This document shows positions 41,251-50,591 of a stretch of 64,000 nucleotides of DNA, piece by piece. Both the position numbers and the translations under genes were made by a program. Source of the DNA: Ancylobacter sp. Lp-2 (GTDB lineage: Bacteria; Pseudomonadota; Alphaproteobacteria; Rhizobiales; Xanthobacteraceae); NCBI RefSeq assembly GCF_020523795.1, contig NZ_JAJALI010000003.1, positions 434,001-498,000 of the forward strand. The letters run 5' to 3'. Each line of letters starts with the position of its first letter. Position 1 is the stretch's first letter. Under the pieces are notes generated by a model, which saw nothing but the letters and a program-made list of their open reading frames with translations, ran no database searches and was not told where the DNA came from.

Positions 41251-43392
41251 ATGGCCAAGGCTGGCGCTTCCGACGAACCGGACCTCGGGGGGCGGGGCAT
41301 GGCCATGCCCTCGGGCGGACCGCGTCGCCGGGACGTCGACCTGCGCGAAACCCTTGATTTCCTTAGCGATGGCTTCGCCCTGTTCGACACCGACGACCGC
41401 CTCGTCGTCCATAATGACCGTTTCATCGAGCTGTTTCCCTTCCTGTCGGTGCTCGGCGATCTCGAAGGTTTGAACTTCTTCGCCCTCGCTTCCGTCCCCT
41501 GCGGCGAATGGAGCCGGGTGCCGGATCCCGACGCCTATGTCGTCGAGCGCATGCGCCGCCATCACCGCGCCGATGGCGAGCCGTTCGACATCCCGCTGGA
41601 GAATGGCGGCTGGGTGCGGGTGCGCGAGCGCCGCACCCCGACGGGCGGCATCGTCTCCACCTGGACCGATATCAGCGAATTGAAGGAGGTGGAGCACACC
41701 CTGCGCGACGCCATCGACGGCATCGGCGAGGGTTTCATCCTGCTCTCCCCCGACGGGCAGATCGTGCTCGCCAATGCCAGCATGAGCCGGCTGTTCGCCA
41801 AGGTCGGCGTCACGCTGCGGCCCAGCGCCCGCTTCGACACCGCCCTCGAGGCGGCGAAGCGCGGCGGGCTGTTCGGCCCCGCCACCACCGACGACGCGCT
41901 GGCGCTGCTCACCGGCCGCCCCGATGCCGAGCCGCGCATCGAGATCGCGCTCAGCACGGGCGCCTGGCTGCTCGCCAGCCACCGGCGCATGGAGGATGGC
42001 TGCCTCGCCGCGGTGTGGACCGACGTCACGGCCCAGAAGCGCCGCGAGCAGGAACTCATCGACGCGCGCTCGCAGGTCGAGGAGCAGGCGGCGGCACTCG
42101 GCGAATTCGCCCGGCTGGTGTCGCGGCAGGCGCGCAGCGACGCGCTGACCGGGCTGCCCAACCGCTTCGCGCTGGAAGAGCGCATCGACCAGCTACTCGC
42201 CGAAGAGAAGGACCAGCCGGAAATCTGGCTCGGCTTCATCGACATCGACCACTTCAAGACCGTCAACGACCGGGTCGGCCACGCCGCCGGCGACCGGCTG
42301 CTGATCGATTTCGCCGCCTTCCTGCGCAACCAGCTGCGCGCCGACGACCTGATCGCCCGCATCGGCGGCGACAGTTTCGCGGTGATGCTGCTCGGCATCG
42401 ACGAGGCCGAGGCCCAGCGCATCGCCACCCGGCTGGTCGCCGTCACGCGCGGCCATCTGTTCCCGATCAGCGGGCAGAGCTTCGCGCTCAGCCTCAGCAT
42501 CGGCCTTGCCCGCACTGGCGGCCCGGATTCCTCGGCGCGCGCGGTGCTGGTCTGCGCCGACACCGCCTGTTGCGTGGCCAAGGAATCCGGCCGCGACCGG
42601 GTGCAGCTCTACGACACCGGCGACCCCAAGGTCACCGACACGCATGAGCGCATCAGCTGGGCCGAACGCATCAGGAGCGCGCTCGAGCTCGACCAGCTCA
42701 TCCTCGAATTGCAGGCGATCGTCGGCACCGACGGCGGGGTGCAGGGCTATGAGGCGCTGATCCGCCTCGACGACAATATGGGTGGCATGTACGGCCCGGC
42801 GCATTTCCTGCCCGCCGCCCGCCGGCTCGGGCTGATGCGGCGGATCGACAGCTGGGTGTGCCGGCGCGCGGTCACCTATGCCAGCCGGCTGGTGCGCCGC
42901 GGCATCCAGCGTTACGTCTCGGTCAATATCGGCGCCCGCACCCTCGCCGACCCCGGCTTCCACAAGGAACTCGTCCAGCTGCTCGACCGCTATCCCGGCT
43001 GCGAGAAGGGATTGAGGATCGAGATCACCGAGACCGAGGCGATTCACAGCCTGAGCGAGATCACCGGCTTCCTGGCCCGGCTGCGCCAGCGCGGCATCAG
43101 GATCTATCTCGACGATTTCGGCAATGGCTACAATTCGTTCGACGCGCTCAAGCAACTGCCGGTCGACGGCATCAAGATCGACTGGCGGGTGACGCGCGAC
43201 CTGCTGGTCGACCCGATCGACGAGGCGCTGATGAAGGCGGCGATCTCCATCGCCCATTCGCTCGACCTCGAACTGGTCGCCGAAGGGGTGGAGAACGACA
43301 CCCAGCTGCGCAAGCTGCGCGAACTCGGGGTCGCGAAGTACCAGGGCTACTACTTCCATCGGCCGCAGCCGGCGGAAGCCGCGCTCAGCTGA
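41251..43392 (+). CDS. PAS-PAS-GGDEF-EAL protein, likely c-di-GMP phosphodiesterase
   Basis: A 713-residue cytoplasmic signalling protein with two N-terminal PAS domains (about residues 25-145 and 150-265), a short coiled coil (EQELIDARSQVEEQAAALGEF), a GGDEF domain (about 290-450) and an EAL domain (about 470-710). The GGDEF motif is GGDSF near residue 371, so the catalytic Glu is lost, while the RxxD inhibitory site (RADD) remains. EAL residues are intact: Glu501 (YEALIRL), Asn in SVNIGA, Glu in EITETEAI, DDFGNGYNS, Lys in DGIKID, Glu in VAEGVEN and QGYYF. It probably hydrolyses c-di-GMP under PAS control. It ends 9 bp from the converging potA-like gene. Confidence 0.93.
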   Translation: MAKAGASDEPDLGGRGMAMPSGGPRRRDVDLRETLDFLSDGFALFDTDDRLVVHNDRFIELFPFLSVLGDLEGLNFFALASVPCGEWSRVPDPDAYVVERMRRHHRADGEPFDIPLENGGWVRVRERRTPTGGIVSTWTDISELKEVEHTLRDAIDGIGEGFILLSPDGQIVLANASMSRLFAKVGVTLRPSARFDTALEAAKRGGLFGPATTDDALALLTGRPDAEPRIEIALSTGAWLLASHRRMEDGCLAAVWTDVTAQKRREQELIDARSQVEEQAAALGEFARLVSRQARSDALTGLPNRFALEERIDQLLAEEKDQPEIWLGFIDIDHFKTVNDRVGHAAGDRLLIDFAAFLRNQLRADDLIARIGGDSFAVMLLGIDEAEAQRIATRLVAVTRGHLFPISGQSFALSLSIGLARTGGPDSSARAVLVCADTACCVAKESGRDRVQLYDTGDPKVTDTHERISWAERIRSALELDQLILELQAIVGTDGGVQGYEALIRLDDNMGGMYGPAHFLPAARRLGLMRRIDSWVCRRAVTYASRLVRRGIQRYVSVNIGARTLADPGFHKELVQLLDRYPGCEKGLRIEITETEAIHSLSEITGFLARLRQRGIRIYLDDFGNGYNSFDALKQLPVDGIKIDWRVTRDLLVDPIDEALMKAAISIAHSLDLELVAEGVENDTQLRKLRELGVAKYQGYYFHRPQPAEAALS

Positions 43393-43401
43393 CGCCCGGC
43401 G

Positions 43402-44541
43402 CTACTCGGCGGCGTCGAGCAGCACCGCCTCGCTGAGATCGACGGCCAGCGCCAGCGACGCCCCGACCGGGGCGGCGGCGACGATGTCGGCGCCTGTCAC
43501 CCGCGTCTCGATCAGGCCAATGCCCTCCACCACCACGCGGGTGATGGTGTGCGAGCCCTGATAGATGTGCGCCTCCACCGTGCCGGTGACGACGTTCGGC
43601 CCGGCCTCGCCGCCAAGCACCGGGCGCACATGCTCCAGCCGCAGGAAGGCGCGCACCTGCCGGCCCGGCGCGAAGCCGGTGGCCGGGGCAACGGGGAACG
43701 CCAGCGGGCCGATGCCGGGCAGCACCAGCGAGGCAGTGCCACCGTTCACCTCGCAGCGGCCGGGCGGCAGGGCATTGATCTCGCCGATGAAGGAGGCGAC
43801 GAAGCCATTGGCCGGCCGGCGGTAGAGCTCGACCGGCGCCGCCACCTGCTGCACCGAGCCCTTGTTCATCACCACGATGCGGTCGGAGAGCGACAGCGCC
43901 TCGCCCTGGTCGTGGGTGACGAAGATGGTGGTGAGCCCGGTCTTGCGGTGCAGCTCGGACAATTCGACCTGCATCTGGGCGCGCAGGTTCTTGTCCAGCG
44001 CCGAGAGCGGCTCGTCCAGCAAGAGCACCTTCGGGCGGATGACGATGGCGCGGGCCAGCGCCACGCGCTGCTGCTGGCCGCCGGAGAGCTGGCGCACGCG
44101 GCGGTTCTCGAAGCCGTCGAGCTTCATCATGCCGATGGCGCGGCGCACCTCCGCCTCGATCTGCGCGGCCGGCAGTTTGCGCATCTTCAGGCCGAAGGCG
44201 ATGTTGTCGTAGACGTTCATATGCGGGAACAGCGCATAGGACTGGAACACCATGCCGATGTCGCGCCGGTAGGGCTCGAGATCGGTGATATCGGCGCCAT
44301 CGACGACGATCTTGCCGGCGGTCGGCGTGACGAAGCCGGCGATCATGCCGAGCAGGGTCGACTTGCCGCAGCCCGACGGGCCGAGCAGGGTGACGAACTC
44401 GCCCTTGCCGATGGTGAGCGACACGTCGGCGACGCCGACCGCCGCGCCGAAATCCTTGCGCACCCGCACGATATCGACGGCGCTGCCGGCTTCCTGCGAC
44501 GGGATGGGGCGGCTCGCTTCCTGGGTGGGCGTGGCGGTCAT
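43402..44541 (-). CDS. ABC transporter ATPase, spermidine/putrescine (PotA) type
   Basis: A 379-residue ATPase of a PotABCD-type importer. Walker A GPSGCGKST is at about 54-62, the Q-loop is VFQSYALFPHM, the signature is LSGGQQQRVALARA, Walker B is VLLLDEPLSALD and the switch His is in FVTHDQGEA. A C-terminal TOBE domain follows from about residue 290. The frame is open further upstream, but MTATPTQEA (44541) is the sensible start, 23 bp after the PotC-like gene. The family suggests a polyamine, but related systems carry other amines, opines or phosphonates; here it sits with a monooxygenase cluster. Confidence 0.93.
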   Translation of the reverse strand: MTATPTQEASRPIPSQEAGSAVDIVRVRKDFGAAVGVADVSLTIGKGEFVTLLGPSGCGKSTLLGMIAGFVTPTAGKIVVDGADITDLEPYRRDIGMVFQSYALFPHMNVYDNIAFGLKMRKLPAAQIEAEVRRAIGMMKLDGFENRRVRQLSGGQQQRVALARAIVIRPKVLLLDEPLSALDKNLRAQMQVELSELHRKTGLTTIFVTHDQGEALSLSDRIVVMNKGSVQQVAAPVELYRRPANGFVASFIGEINALPPGRCEVNGGTASLVLPGIGPLAFPVAPATGFAPGRQVRAFLRLEHVRPVLGGEAGPNVVTGTVEAHIYQGSHTITRVVVEGIGLIETRVTGADIVAAAPVGASLALAVDLSEAVLLDAAE

Positions 44542-44564
44542 GGGATCAGGCGTCTCCGGCAAGG

Positions 44565-45356
44565 TCAGTGCGTGTCGATGGCGAGGACGCGGCGCAGCCC
44601 GATCGTCCGGTCCGCCACCAGCATGATCAGCGTGGTGGCGATGATGAGCAGCGCCGAGACCGCCGACACGGTGGGATCGGCATATTCGCGGATGTAGTTG
44701 TACATGGCGACCGGCAGCGTCTGGGTGCGCGAACCGGTGACATAGAGCGAGGCGGTGAACTCGGTGAGCGACAGCACCGCGGCGATCAGCCAGCCGCCCG
44801 CCATGCCCGGCACCACCAGCGGCAGCGTGATCCGCGTCAGCACCTGGAACGGCGAGGCACCGAGATTGGCGGCGGCGCGGGCCAGCGCCGGGTCGATATT
44901 GGCGAGGCTGACATGCACCGCGCGGGTGACGAACGGCATGACCAGCACCATGTGCGCCAGCACGATCATCACATAGCCCTGCTGCATCCTGAAAGCGCCG
45001 CCGAGCAGCAGGAAACCGAAGCCGAGGGTGAAGTGCGGGATGATCAGCGGCGACCACAGCACGCCTTCCAGCAGGCCCCTGCCGCGGAACTCGTAATGGT
45101 GGATCAGCCAGGCGAAGGCCGAGCCGACGATCAGCGCCAGCGTCGAGGCGCAGGCGGTGACGATCAGCCCGTTCCTGAAGGCCACCTGGAAGTCCGGATA
45201 GGTGACCGCCTTGGCGTACCAGTCGAACGAGATGCCCTGCGGCGGGAAGGCGAGAATCTCGGTGGGGTTCACCGAGGTCATCAGCACGACGATGGTCGGC
45301 AGCGTCATATAGGTCAGCAGCGCGACCACGAGGCTCCAGAACGCGAAGGACCGCAT
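44565..45356 (-). CDS. ABC transporter permease, PotC type
   Basis: A 263-residue permease with six transmembrane helices. The BPD_transp_1 EAA loop is NLGASPFQVLTRITLPLVVPGMAGG near residue 180. N-terminal FAFWSLVVALLTYMTLPTIVVL and the later QRGISFDWYAKAVTYPDF-type segment (here PQGISFDWYAKA) are typical of PotC. It lies 10 bp after the PotB-like gene and 23 bp before the ATPase gene, forming the operon. Confidence 0.92.
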   Translation of the reverse strand: MRSFAFWSLVVALLTYMTLPTIVVLMTSVNPTEILAFPPQGISFDWYAKAVTYPDFQVAFRNGLIVTACASTLALIVGSAFAWLIHHYEFRGRGLLEGVLWSPLIIPHFTLGFGFLLLGGAFRMQQGYVMIVLAHMVLVMPFVTRAVHVSLANIDPALARAAANLGASPFQVLTRITLPLVVPGMAGGWLIAAVLSLTEFTASLYVTGSRTQTLPVAMYNYIREYADPTVSAVSALLIIATTLIMLVADRTIGLRRVLAIDTH

Positions 45357-45366
45357 CGCTCCCTCC

Positions 45367-46224
45367 TCAATTGACCGCGAGGCGCCGCTCGATGCGGCTG
45401 GTGACGCCCTTCATCAGCGCGAGGCTGCCGAGGGCACAGATGAGGGCGATCAGGCTCAGCGTCGCCGCGAAGGGCAGGTTGAGCACCGAGAAGCCCTGCA
45501 GATAGGCGAGATTGGAAATCATCAGGATCTTGCCGCCGCCGATGAGCTGCGGGGTGGAGAAGGCGCTCATGGTCCAGGCAAACACCACCACGATGCCCGA
45601 CAGGATGCCCGGCACGGTGAGCGGCAGGGTGATGCGCCAGAACACCGCCGTGGGCGAGGCGCCGAGATTGGCGGCGGCCTTCTCGCAGTCGCGGTCGACA
45701 TGGGCGATGGCGGTGGCAAGCAGGATGATCATCACCGGCATGGAGAACTGCACCAGCGCCACCACCACGCCGAAGCGGGTGTACATCAGCTGGATCGGCA
45801 TATCGATCAGGCCGAGCTTGCGCAGCATCGAGTTGATGAAGCCGTCGGTGCCGAGCGTGAGCATCCAGGAGAAGGTGCGCACGATCTCGCCGGTGAACAA
45901 AGGGGTGATGGAGAGCGAGACCAGCGCCGAGCGCACCCAGTCCTTCTTCGCCCGCACCAGCGCATAGGCGACCGGATAGGAGGCGAGCAGCGAAAAGATC
46001 GCGGTGAGCAGGCTGATGAAGAAGGTGTCGGCCAGCACCCACCAATAGATCGGCTTGTTGAGCGCGGCGAAATTGGCGAGCGTGAAGCCGCCCACATTCA
46101 GCGAGCCCGGGATGAACTCGCGCACGCTGTATTGCAGCACCTCGAAGATAGCGGCGGCCAGGATCACCGCGGTAAGCACCGCCGGCGCCAGGAAGGTGAT
46201 GAAGAAGGGGCGTCTAGCGAGCAT
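45367..46224 (-). CDS. ABC transporter permease, PotB type
   Basis: A 285-residue permease, about six transmembrane helices, with the EAA loop AANLGASPTAVFWRITLPLTVPGIL near residue 200. N-terminal segments FFITFLAPAVLTAVILAAAIF and SLLTAIFSLLASYPVAYAL are membrane-spanning. It precedes the PotC-like gene in the operon; the binding-protein gene lies 329 bp upstream, separated by REP-like repeats. Confidence 0.92.
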   Translation of the reverse strand: MLARRPFFITFLAPAVLTAVILAAAIFEVLQYSVREFIPGSLNVGGFTLANFAALNKPIYWWVLADTFFISLLTAIFSLLASYPVAYALVRAKKDWVRSALVSLSITPLFTGEIVRTFSWMLTLGTDGFINSMLRKLGLIDMPIQLMYTRFGVVVALVQFSMPVMIILLATAIAHVDRDCEKAAANLGASPTAVFWRITLPLTVPGILSGIVVVFAWTMSAFSTPQLIGGGKILMISNLAYLQGFSVLNLPFAATLSLIALICALGSLALMKGVTSRIERRLAVN

Positions 46225-46253
46225 CGGGCCTTGGGGGCTGGGGTTCAGGCAAG

Positions 46254-46410
46254 GGATAACGGTGAGCGGGCGGCACGCCCCCTCTCCCCATTGGGAAGAG
46301 GGCCGGGGTGAGGGGCCTTGGCGTGAGACCTTCTGGCCTCCCGGTGTCGCCTTCCCTCACCGACCCGCTTCGCGGGCCGCTTCCCCCCAATGGAAAGAGG
46401 GGAGGAAGAG
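46254..46410. repeat. REP-like inverted repeats inside the ABC operon
   Basis: In the 329-bp gap between the binding-protein and PotB-like genes, 46280-46302 is a hairpin CCCTCT-c-CCC-att-GGG-a-AGAGGG. A degenerate partner (CTTCCCCCCAATGGAAAGAGGGGAG) is near 46379-46403, and CCCGCTTCGCGGG is a small hairpin between them. These look like REP-type extragenic palindromes; they may stabilise or attenuate the operon mRNA. Nothing else is visible in the gap. Confidence 0.65.
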
Positions 46411-46553
46411 CGCCATCGCGGACAACCGAAGGCGAATCCGGGATCACGTCAACACCGGAGAACTAGCCCGGCTCCCAGGCGTCGCCGGGGTCCGGAAAGC
46501 CGCTGGAACGGGACGGCCGGCAGCACGACGCCGCCGGCCGCCCTCTCCGCGTC

Positions 46554-47579
46554 TCAGTGCATCATGTTCTCGGTGAACCACGCCTTCCACTGCGGCAGCA
46601 GGGTGGCATAGGTCTTGTCGTCGAGGATGATGGCGCCCTTCTCGATGGCTTCCTGGCTGGTGAAAATGCCGGGCAGCTTGGCGACTTCCGGATCGAGCTT
46701 GGCTTCGCCGCTCATCGGCGAGCATTTGTGGAAGTTGCACAGCTGGGCGAGCATCGCCGGCTCGAGCGCGATGTTGAGGAACTGCTCGGCCAGCGCCTTC
46801 TTCTTGGAGTTGGCGTTGATGCCCCACACGTCGGTGCCGGCGACGGCGCCTTCCTTCGGCACGTCGATCTCGATCGGGATACCGAGCTTCTGGATGTGGT
46901 AGCCGTTGATGTTGAGCAGCACCTGCACCGGGGTCTCGCCGGTGCGGATGAGGTTCTGGCTGGTGGCGTCCGACTGGTAGAAGGCCTTGATGCTCTTCTT
47001 CAGTTCGAGCAGCTTCGGCTTCACCTTGTCCCACTCCTCCGGCTTCACGCCGGCGAGCTTGGTGGCGGCGATGATGACGTGGCTCGGGTCGAAGTCGGGC
47101 AGGCCGAGCTTGCCGGCGACTTCCGCCCCCCACAGGGCTTCCCAGCTGTCGATCTTGAAACCCTTCGGCATCAGATCCGTGCGGAAGGCCGGCGTGTAGA
47201 CGTAGACATAGTCGGCGACCGTGTAGTCGGAACGCTTCGCCATCGGGTAGAGCTTGGCGGCGTTCGGGATCTTCGACCAGTCCAGCTTCTCCATCAGCCC
47301 GTCGGAATGATAGAGATAGCCGACATGGGCGGTGGTGTTGATGAGGTCGGACTCGGGGTTGTCGCGGGCGACCTTGGCCTTGGCCAGGCGGTCCAGCGTG
47401 CCACCGGTGATGTACTCCACCTCGACGCCGGTGCGCTTGGTGAATTCCTTGCCGACGATGGCGACGCCTTCCTTCCAGTTGCCGCCCCAGGTGCTGATGA
47501 CCAGCTTCTCCTGGGCCGAGGCAACGCTCGCCGAGGCCATGACAGCCAGCGCGCCAAGCGCGAAAGCAAGCTTCTTCAT
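46554..47579 (-). CDS. periplasmic solute-binding protein, PotD type
   Basis: A 341-residue extracellular solute-binding protein of family 1/PotD type. The signal peptide is KKLAFALGALAVMASASVASAQ, which sets the start at 47579 (Shine-Dalgarno GAGAGGTGG; an ATG 18 bp upstream is not needed). Mature segments: LVISTWGGNWKEGVAIVGKEF, GGTLDRLAKAKVARDNPE and DVWGINANSKKKALAEQFLNI. It feeds the PotABC-like importer downstream. A ghrA-like gene lies 84 bp upstream on the same strand, so they share a likely transcript. Confidence 0.92.
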   Translation of the reverse strand: MKKLAFALGALAVMASASVASAQEKLVISTWGGNWKEGVAIVGKEFTKRTGVEVEYITGGTLDRLAKAKVARDNPESDLINTTAHVGYLYHSDGLMEKLDWSKIPNAAKLYPMAKRSDYTVADYVYVYTPAFRTDLMPKGFKIDSWEALWGAEVAGKLGLPDFDPSHVIIAATKLAGVKPEEWDKVKPKLLELKKSIKAFYQSDATSQNLIRTGETPVQVLLNINGYHIQKLGIPIEIDVPKEGAVAGTDVWGINANSKKKALAEQFLNIALEPAMLAQLCNFHKCSPMSGEAKLDPEVAKLPGIFTSQEAIEKGAIILDDKTYATLLPQWKAWFTENMMH

Positions 47580-47663
47580 AGTTCCACCTCTCTTCATTGG
47601 GCGGCATGACCCGCCGGAATTTCCGGCCGCGACATCGTTGGCCGCGAGCCGCCCGCCCGCGGG

Positions 47664-48599
47664 CTAGTAGCCGCGGGCGGGATCGATCTCATGCAACGGC
47701 GGCTGGCCGGCGCGCACGCGGCGAATGCTCTCGGCGACGTCGCGGGCGGCGAGCGCCGGCACGGTGATGCTGGCCATGTGCGGCGTGATCAACACGTTGT
47801 CGAGCGCCCAGAGCGGATGGCCGGAGGGCAGCGGCTCGACATTGAAGACGTCGAGCGTCGCCTCGGCCAGGGTGCCGGAGGTGAGCGCGGCGACAAGCGC
47901 GTCCTCGTCGACCACCGGCCCGCGCGAGGCGTTGATGAACTTGGCGCCCTTCGGCATCAGAGCGAGTTCGGCGGCGCCGAGGAGGCCGCGCGATTCCTTG
48001 GTCAGCGGGATGAGGCTGACGACGATCTCGCTTTCCCGGAGGATGGTTTCCAGCCCCTCGCGACCGGTGAGTGAGCGCACGCCGGGGATGGACTTCGGCG
48101 AGCGCGACCAGCCGGAGACGGCGTAGCCCATCTGCGCCAGCATGGCGGCGGCGGGGCCACCGAGTTCGCCGAGGCCGAGCACGGCGACCTTGATGTCGGC
48201 AAGCGGGCGCGGGTGCACATATTCCCACTCGCCGCGCCGCTTGGCGCGCTCGAAGACGTGCATGTCGCGGGCGTAGCGGGTGACGGCGAAGACGACGTAG
48301 CTGGTCATCATCGCCGTCATGCCGGTGTCGTTCAGGCGCGAGAAATGCACCGGCACCAGATCGTCGCGATTGACCAGCCGGTCGACGCCGGCACCGAGAT
48401 TGGTGACCAGCTTCAGATTCGGGAAGCGGGCGAAGAAGCCGTCCGGCGGCGTCCATGCGAGGACATAGTGGACCTCGGCCGGATCGCCGACCTCGGGGTC
48501 GACGCGGAAATCGAGATCGGGCAGCTCGGCGGCCATCGCCGCGCGCCATTCCTCGGCGCTGTCGACGGGGCTGTAGAAGACGAGGGCATCGCGTCCCAT
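47664..48599 (-). CDS. ghrA: glyoxylate/hydroxypyruvate reductase A-like dehydrogenase
   Basis: A 311-residue D-2-hydroxyacid dehydrogenase of the GhrA subgroup, reducing glyoxylate or hydroxypyruvate with NADPH. The Rossmann segment is VAVLGLGELGGPAAAMLAQMG, with the catalytic Arg (INASRGPVVDED), Glu (VFNVEPLPSGHPLW) and His (VLITPHMASI) in place. The length is typical. It is the first gene of the transporter-side operon and has the element 48671-48691 in front of it, which matches one upstream of the monooxygenase operon. It may reduce a keto-acid product of the pathway, but the substrate is inferred. Confidence 0.9.
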   Translation of the reverse strand: MGRDALVFYSPVDSAEEWRAAMAAELPDLDFRVDPEVGDPAEVHYVLAWTPPDGFFARFPNLKLVTNLGAGVDRLVNRDDLVPVHFSRLNDTGMTAMMTSYVVFAVTRYARDMHVFERAKRRGEWEYVHPRPLADIKVAVLGLGELGGPAAAMLAQMGYAVSGWSRSPKSIPGVRSLTGREGLETILRESEIVVSLIPLTKESRGLLGAAELALMPKGAKFINASRGPVVDEDALVAALTSGTLAEATLDVFNVEPLPSGHPLWALDNVLITPHMASITVPALAARDVAESIRRVRAGQPPLHEIDPARGY

Positions 48600-48670
48600 T
48601 ACGGGGCCTCCTTGTTGAGGCGTGCAGGGTCGGCGAAGCGCTGCATCGAATGCAATTCCCGTCGGTGTTT

Positions 48671-48691
48671 TTCCTGACAGGAAATGTTGCG
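48671..48691 (-). promoter_or_regulatory. shared regulatory element upstream of ghrA-ABC operon
   Basis: Read on the minus strand: CGCAACATTTCCTG-TCAGGAA. It includes a 15-bp palindrome TTTCCTG-A/T-CAGGAAA (48670-48684). Of 21 positions, 18 are identical to 50592-50612 upstream of the hpaB-like gene, in the same orientation relative to transcription. It ends 71 bp before the ghrA start in a strongly AT-rich stretch. Confidence 0.7.
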
Positions 48692-48748
48692 GTTGCGAGC
48701 TAAATAGAAAAATACTTTTTATTGTTACCTAAGATTGGAAAAATAGAT

Positions 48749-49342
48749 CTAGCTGTCCTGGCGTCGGGTCGGCGACAGGAAGGCGACGATCGCCTCGCCG
48801 TCACGCTGCGAGGAGGCGCGCAGCGTCGTCTCCTCGCGGGCGATCAGCGTCTCGCCCGGACGCACGATCACCGAGCCCACCCGGTCGCCGACCTGCCAGG
48901 CGCCGGAGACGGCATGCAGCACCACCAGCCCGCCATCGGGCACCGCCAGCAGCGGCTCGTTGGCCGCGGCGACCGGCATCACCTGCGCGTTCCAGCGCCC
49001 GCGCCGCGTCATCACGTTGAGCACCTGCGCCGGCCCGTCCGGCAGCACCGAGCGCGGCTGCAGCACGCTGTCGAAATACAGCGGTTCGAGGCGCTTCAGT
49101 TCGCGGGTCTCGCCGCCGAAGACGAGGTCGAGCGGGGCGGCGCCGAGGCGGGTGATGTGGCGGTCGATGCCGGGGAAGGAGGAGAAGGCGCCCTCGGCGA
49201 CGATGGGCGCCAGGCTGAGGCGGATGTCGAAGCTTTCATGCGTCGCCCCCTCGGGGAACAGGAACACGTCGCTGGTGACGCCACCGCCGTTCTTCCACGG
49301 CGTGACGACGTAGTCGGACATGGTCAGGACTTTCAGCGACAT
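48749..49342 (-). CDS. HutD/Ves family protein
   Basis: A 197-residue cupin-like HutD/Ves protein. The family N-terminus is clear (DYVVTPWKNGGGVTSDVFLFPEG), with FDIRLSLAPIVAEGAFSSFPGIDRHI as the second block. HutD proteins occur with histidine catabolism genes, and Ves in E. coli is cold-induced; their biochemical role is unclear. Here no hut genes are nearby, so it probably belongs to the adjacent catabolic set. It lies upstream of ghrA on the same strand, 149 bp away. Confidence 0.9.
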   Translation of the reverse strand: MSLKVLTMSDYVVTPWKNGGGVTSDVFLFPEGATHESFDIRLSLAPIVAEGAFSSFPGIDRHITRLGAAPLDLVFGGETRELKRLEPLYFDSVLQPRSVLPDGPAQVLNVMTRRGRWNAQVMPVAAANEPLLAVPDGGLVVLHAVSGAWQVGDRVGSVIVRPGETLIAREETTLRASSQRDGEAIVAFLSPTRRQDS

Positions 49343-49513
49343 GATGCACTCCCACGCCGCCGGACCCGCCGGCGACGCTCCCCCTCTGCCAAAGAGGCCG
49401 GAGACTAACGAGCGTCGTTACGCCCCGGCAATCGGGGGAAGCGGACGCCATGGCAACAGTTTGCCGATGGATTGCATAGGGCGCGCTTATGGAGGCGGAG
49501 GTGCCACCGCACG

Positions 49514-49532
49514 CCTCTCCCTTAGGGAGAGG
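49514..49532. repeat. palindromic REP-like hairpin
   Basis: CCTCTCCCT-T-AGGGAGAGG, perfect 9-bp arms, between the LysR regulator and hutD. Similar to the hairpin at 46280; may act as a terminator for the LysR gene, whose stop codon is at 49591. Confidence 0.6.
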
Positions 49533-49590
49533 AAGGTGTCGGGAAACGACGACCGCCCCCTCCCGGCCGTTGCGGCGCCGGAGGGAAGGC

Positions 49591-50535
49591 TCAGCGGATG
49601 GTCACCTGCGGCGACAGCGTGCCGGGGGCGAACACCCCGCCGGGCGAGAACGATTCCTTCAGGTGGCGGGCGAACACCTCCACCGCCGGGCGCGGCGCCT
49701 GCCGGCGCAGCCGCAGGCTGACGAGGTGCACCGGCTCCAGCCGCTCCACCAGCGGCACCGCCGCCACCCGGCCGCCATCATGCGTGGTCTGGGTGCGCGG
49801 CATGACGTTCTGGATGGTGTAGCCGCGCCCATGGCCGACCAGACCGCGCGTCAGCTCATAGGCCTTGGAGCGGAAGGCGATGCGCGGCTCGATGCCCACC
49901 GCGCGGAACAGGCCGAGGAAATAGTCGCGCGAATGCGGCAGGTCGAGCAGGATGAAGGGCTCGTCCTTGAGGTCGGCGAGGCGGACATTGTCGCGCTGGG
50001 CGAGCGGGTGGTCGGGATGCAGCACCACATAGGGCGGCAGTTCGGCCAGCGGCTCGGCCACCACCTCTTCCGGCACGGCGAATTCATAGGAGAAGGCGAG
50101 CTCGGTGCGGCCGGAGATGATGGCGTCGAGGATCTGCGCCTGATCGCCCTCGTCGAGGCTGACCGAGATGCCGGGATGGCTTTCGGCGAAGTCGGACAAC
50201 AGGCTCGGCATGAAATGGGTGGCCAGCGTCCAGAAGCAGCCTACCGTGATCTCGCCATGCACCTCGTCGGCCATCGCCCGGGCGTTCTGGCCGAAGTCGC
50301 GGGCGTGGTTCAGCAAGAGGCGCGCCTCGTTGATGATGCGGGTGCCGGCGATGGTGGTGGTGACACCCTTGGCGTGGTGACGCACGAAGATCTGCACGCC
50401 GCATTCGGCCTCGAACTGCGCCACCGCCGCCGAGATCGAGGGCTGCGACACGTTCAGGAACTTCGCCGCCTCGGTCAGATTGCCGAAGTCGGCCGTCGCC
50501 ACGACGTAACGCAGGGCCCGGAGCGAGACGTTCAT
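49591..50535 (-). CDS. LysR family transcriptional regulator
   Basis: A 314-residue LysR-type regulator. The winged-helix DNA-binding domain is at residues 1-60 (ALRYVVATADFGNLTEAAKFLNVSQPSISAAVAQFE), and the effector-binding domain with two Rossmann-like lobes follows from about residue 90 (GEITVGCFWTLATHFMPSL...). It is divergent from the monooxygenase operon with a 90-bp intergenic region, the standard arrangement for a regulator controlling its neighbour. An inverted TTATC-13 bp-GATAA pair at 50545-50567 in that gap is a candidate LysR-binding site. Confidence 0.94.
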   Translation of the reverse strand: MNVSLRALRYVVATADFGNLTEAAKFLNVSQPSISAAVAQFEAECGVQIFVRHHAKGVTTTIAGTRIINEARLLLNHARDFGQNARAMADEVHGEITVGCFWTLATHFMPSLLSDFAESHPGISVSLDEGDQAQILDAIISGRTELAFSYEFAVPEEVVAEPLAELPPYVVLHPDHPLAQRDNVRLADLKDEPFILLDLPHSRDYFLGLFRAVGIEPRIAFRSKAYELTRGLVGHGRGYTIQNVMPRTQTTHDGGRVAAVPLVERLEPVHLVSLRLRRQAPRPAVEVFARHLKESFSPGGVFAPGTLSPQVTIR

Positions 50536-50591
50536 CGGATTTTCTTATCCCAAAAAATGAATGATAATATTTTACCGATCTATCGCCGCGA

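Noticed and set aside
50545..50567. TTATC-N13-GATAA as a proven LysR operator
   Set aside because: It is plausible by position but one weak inverted pair in an AT-rich gap is not enough to list as a feature of its own.
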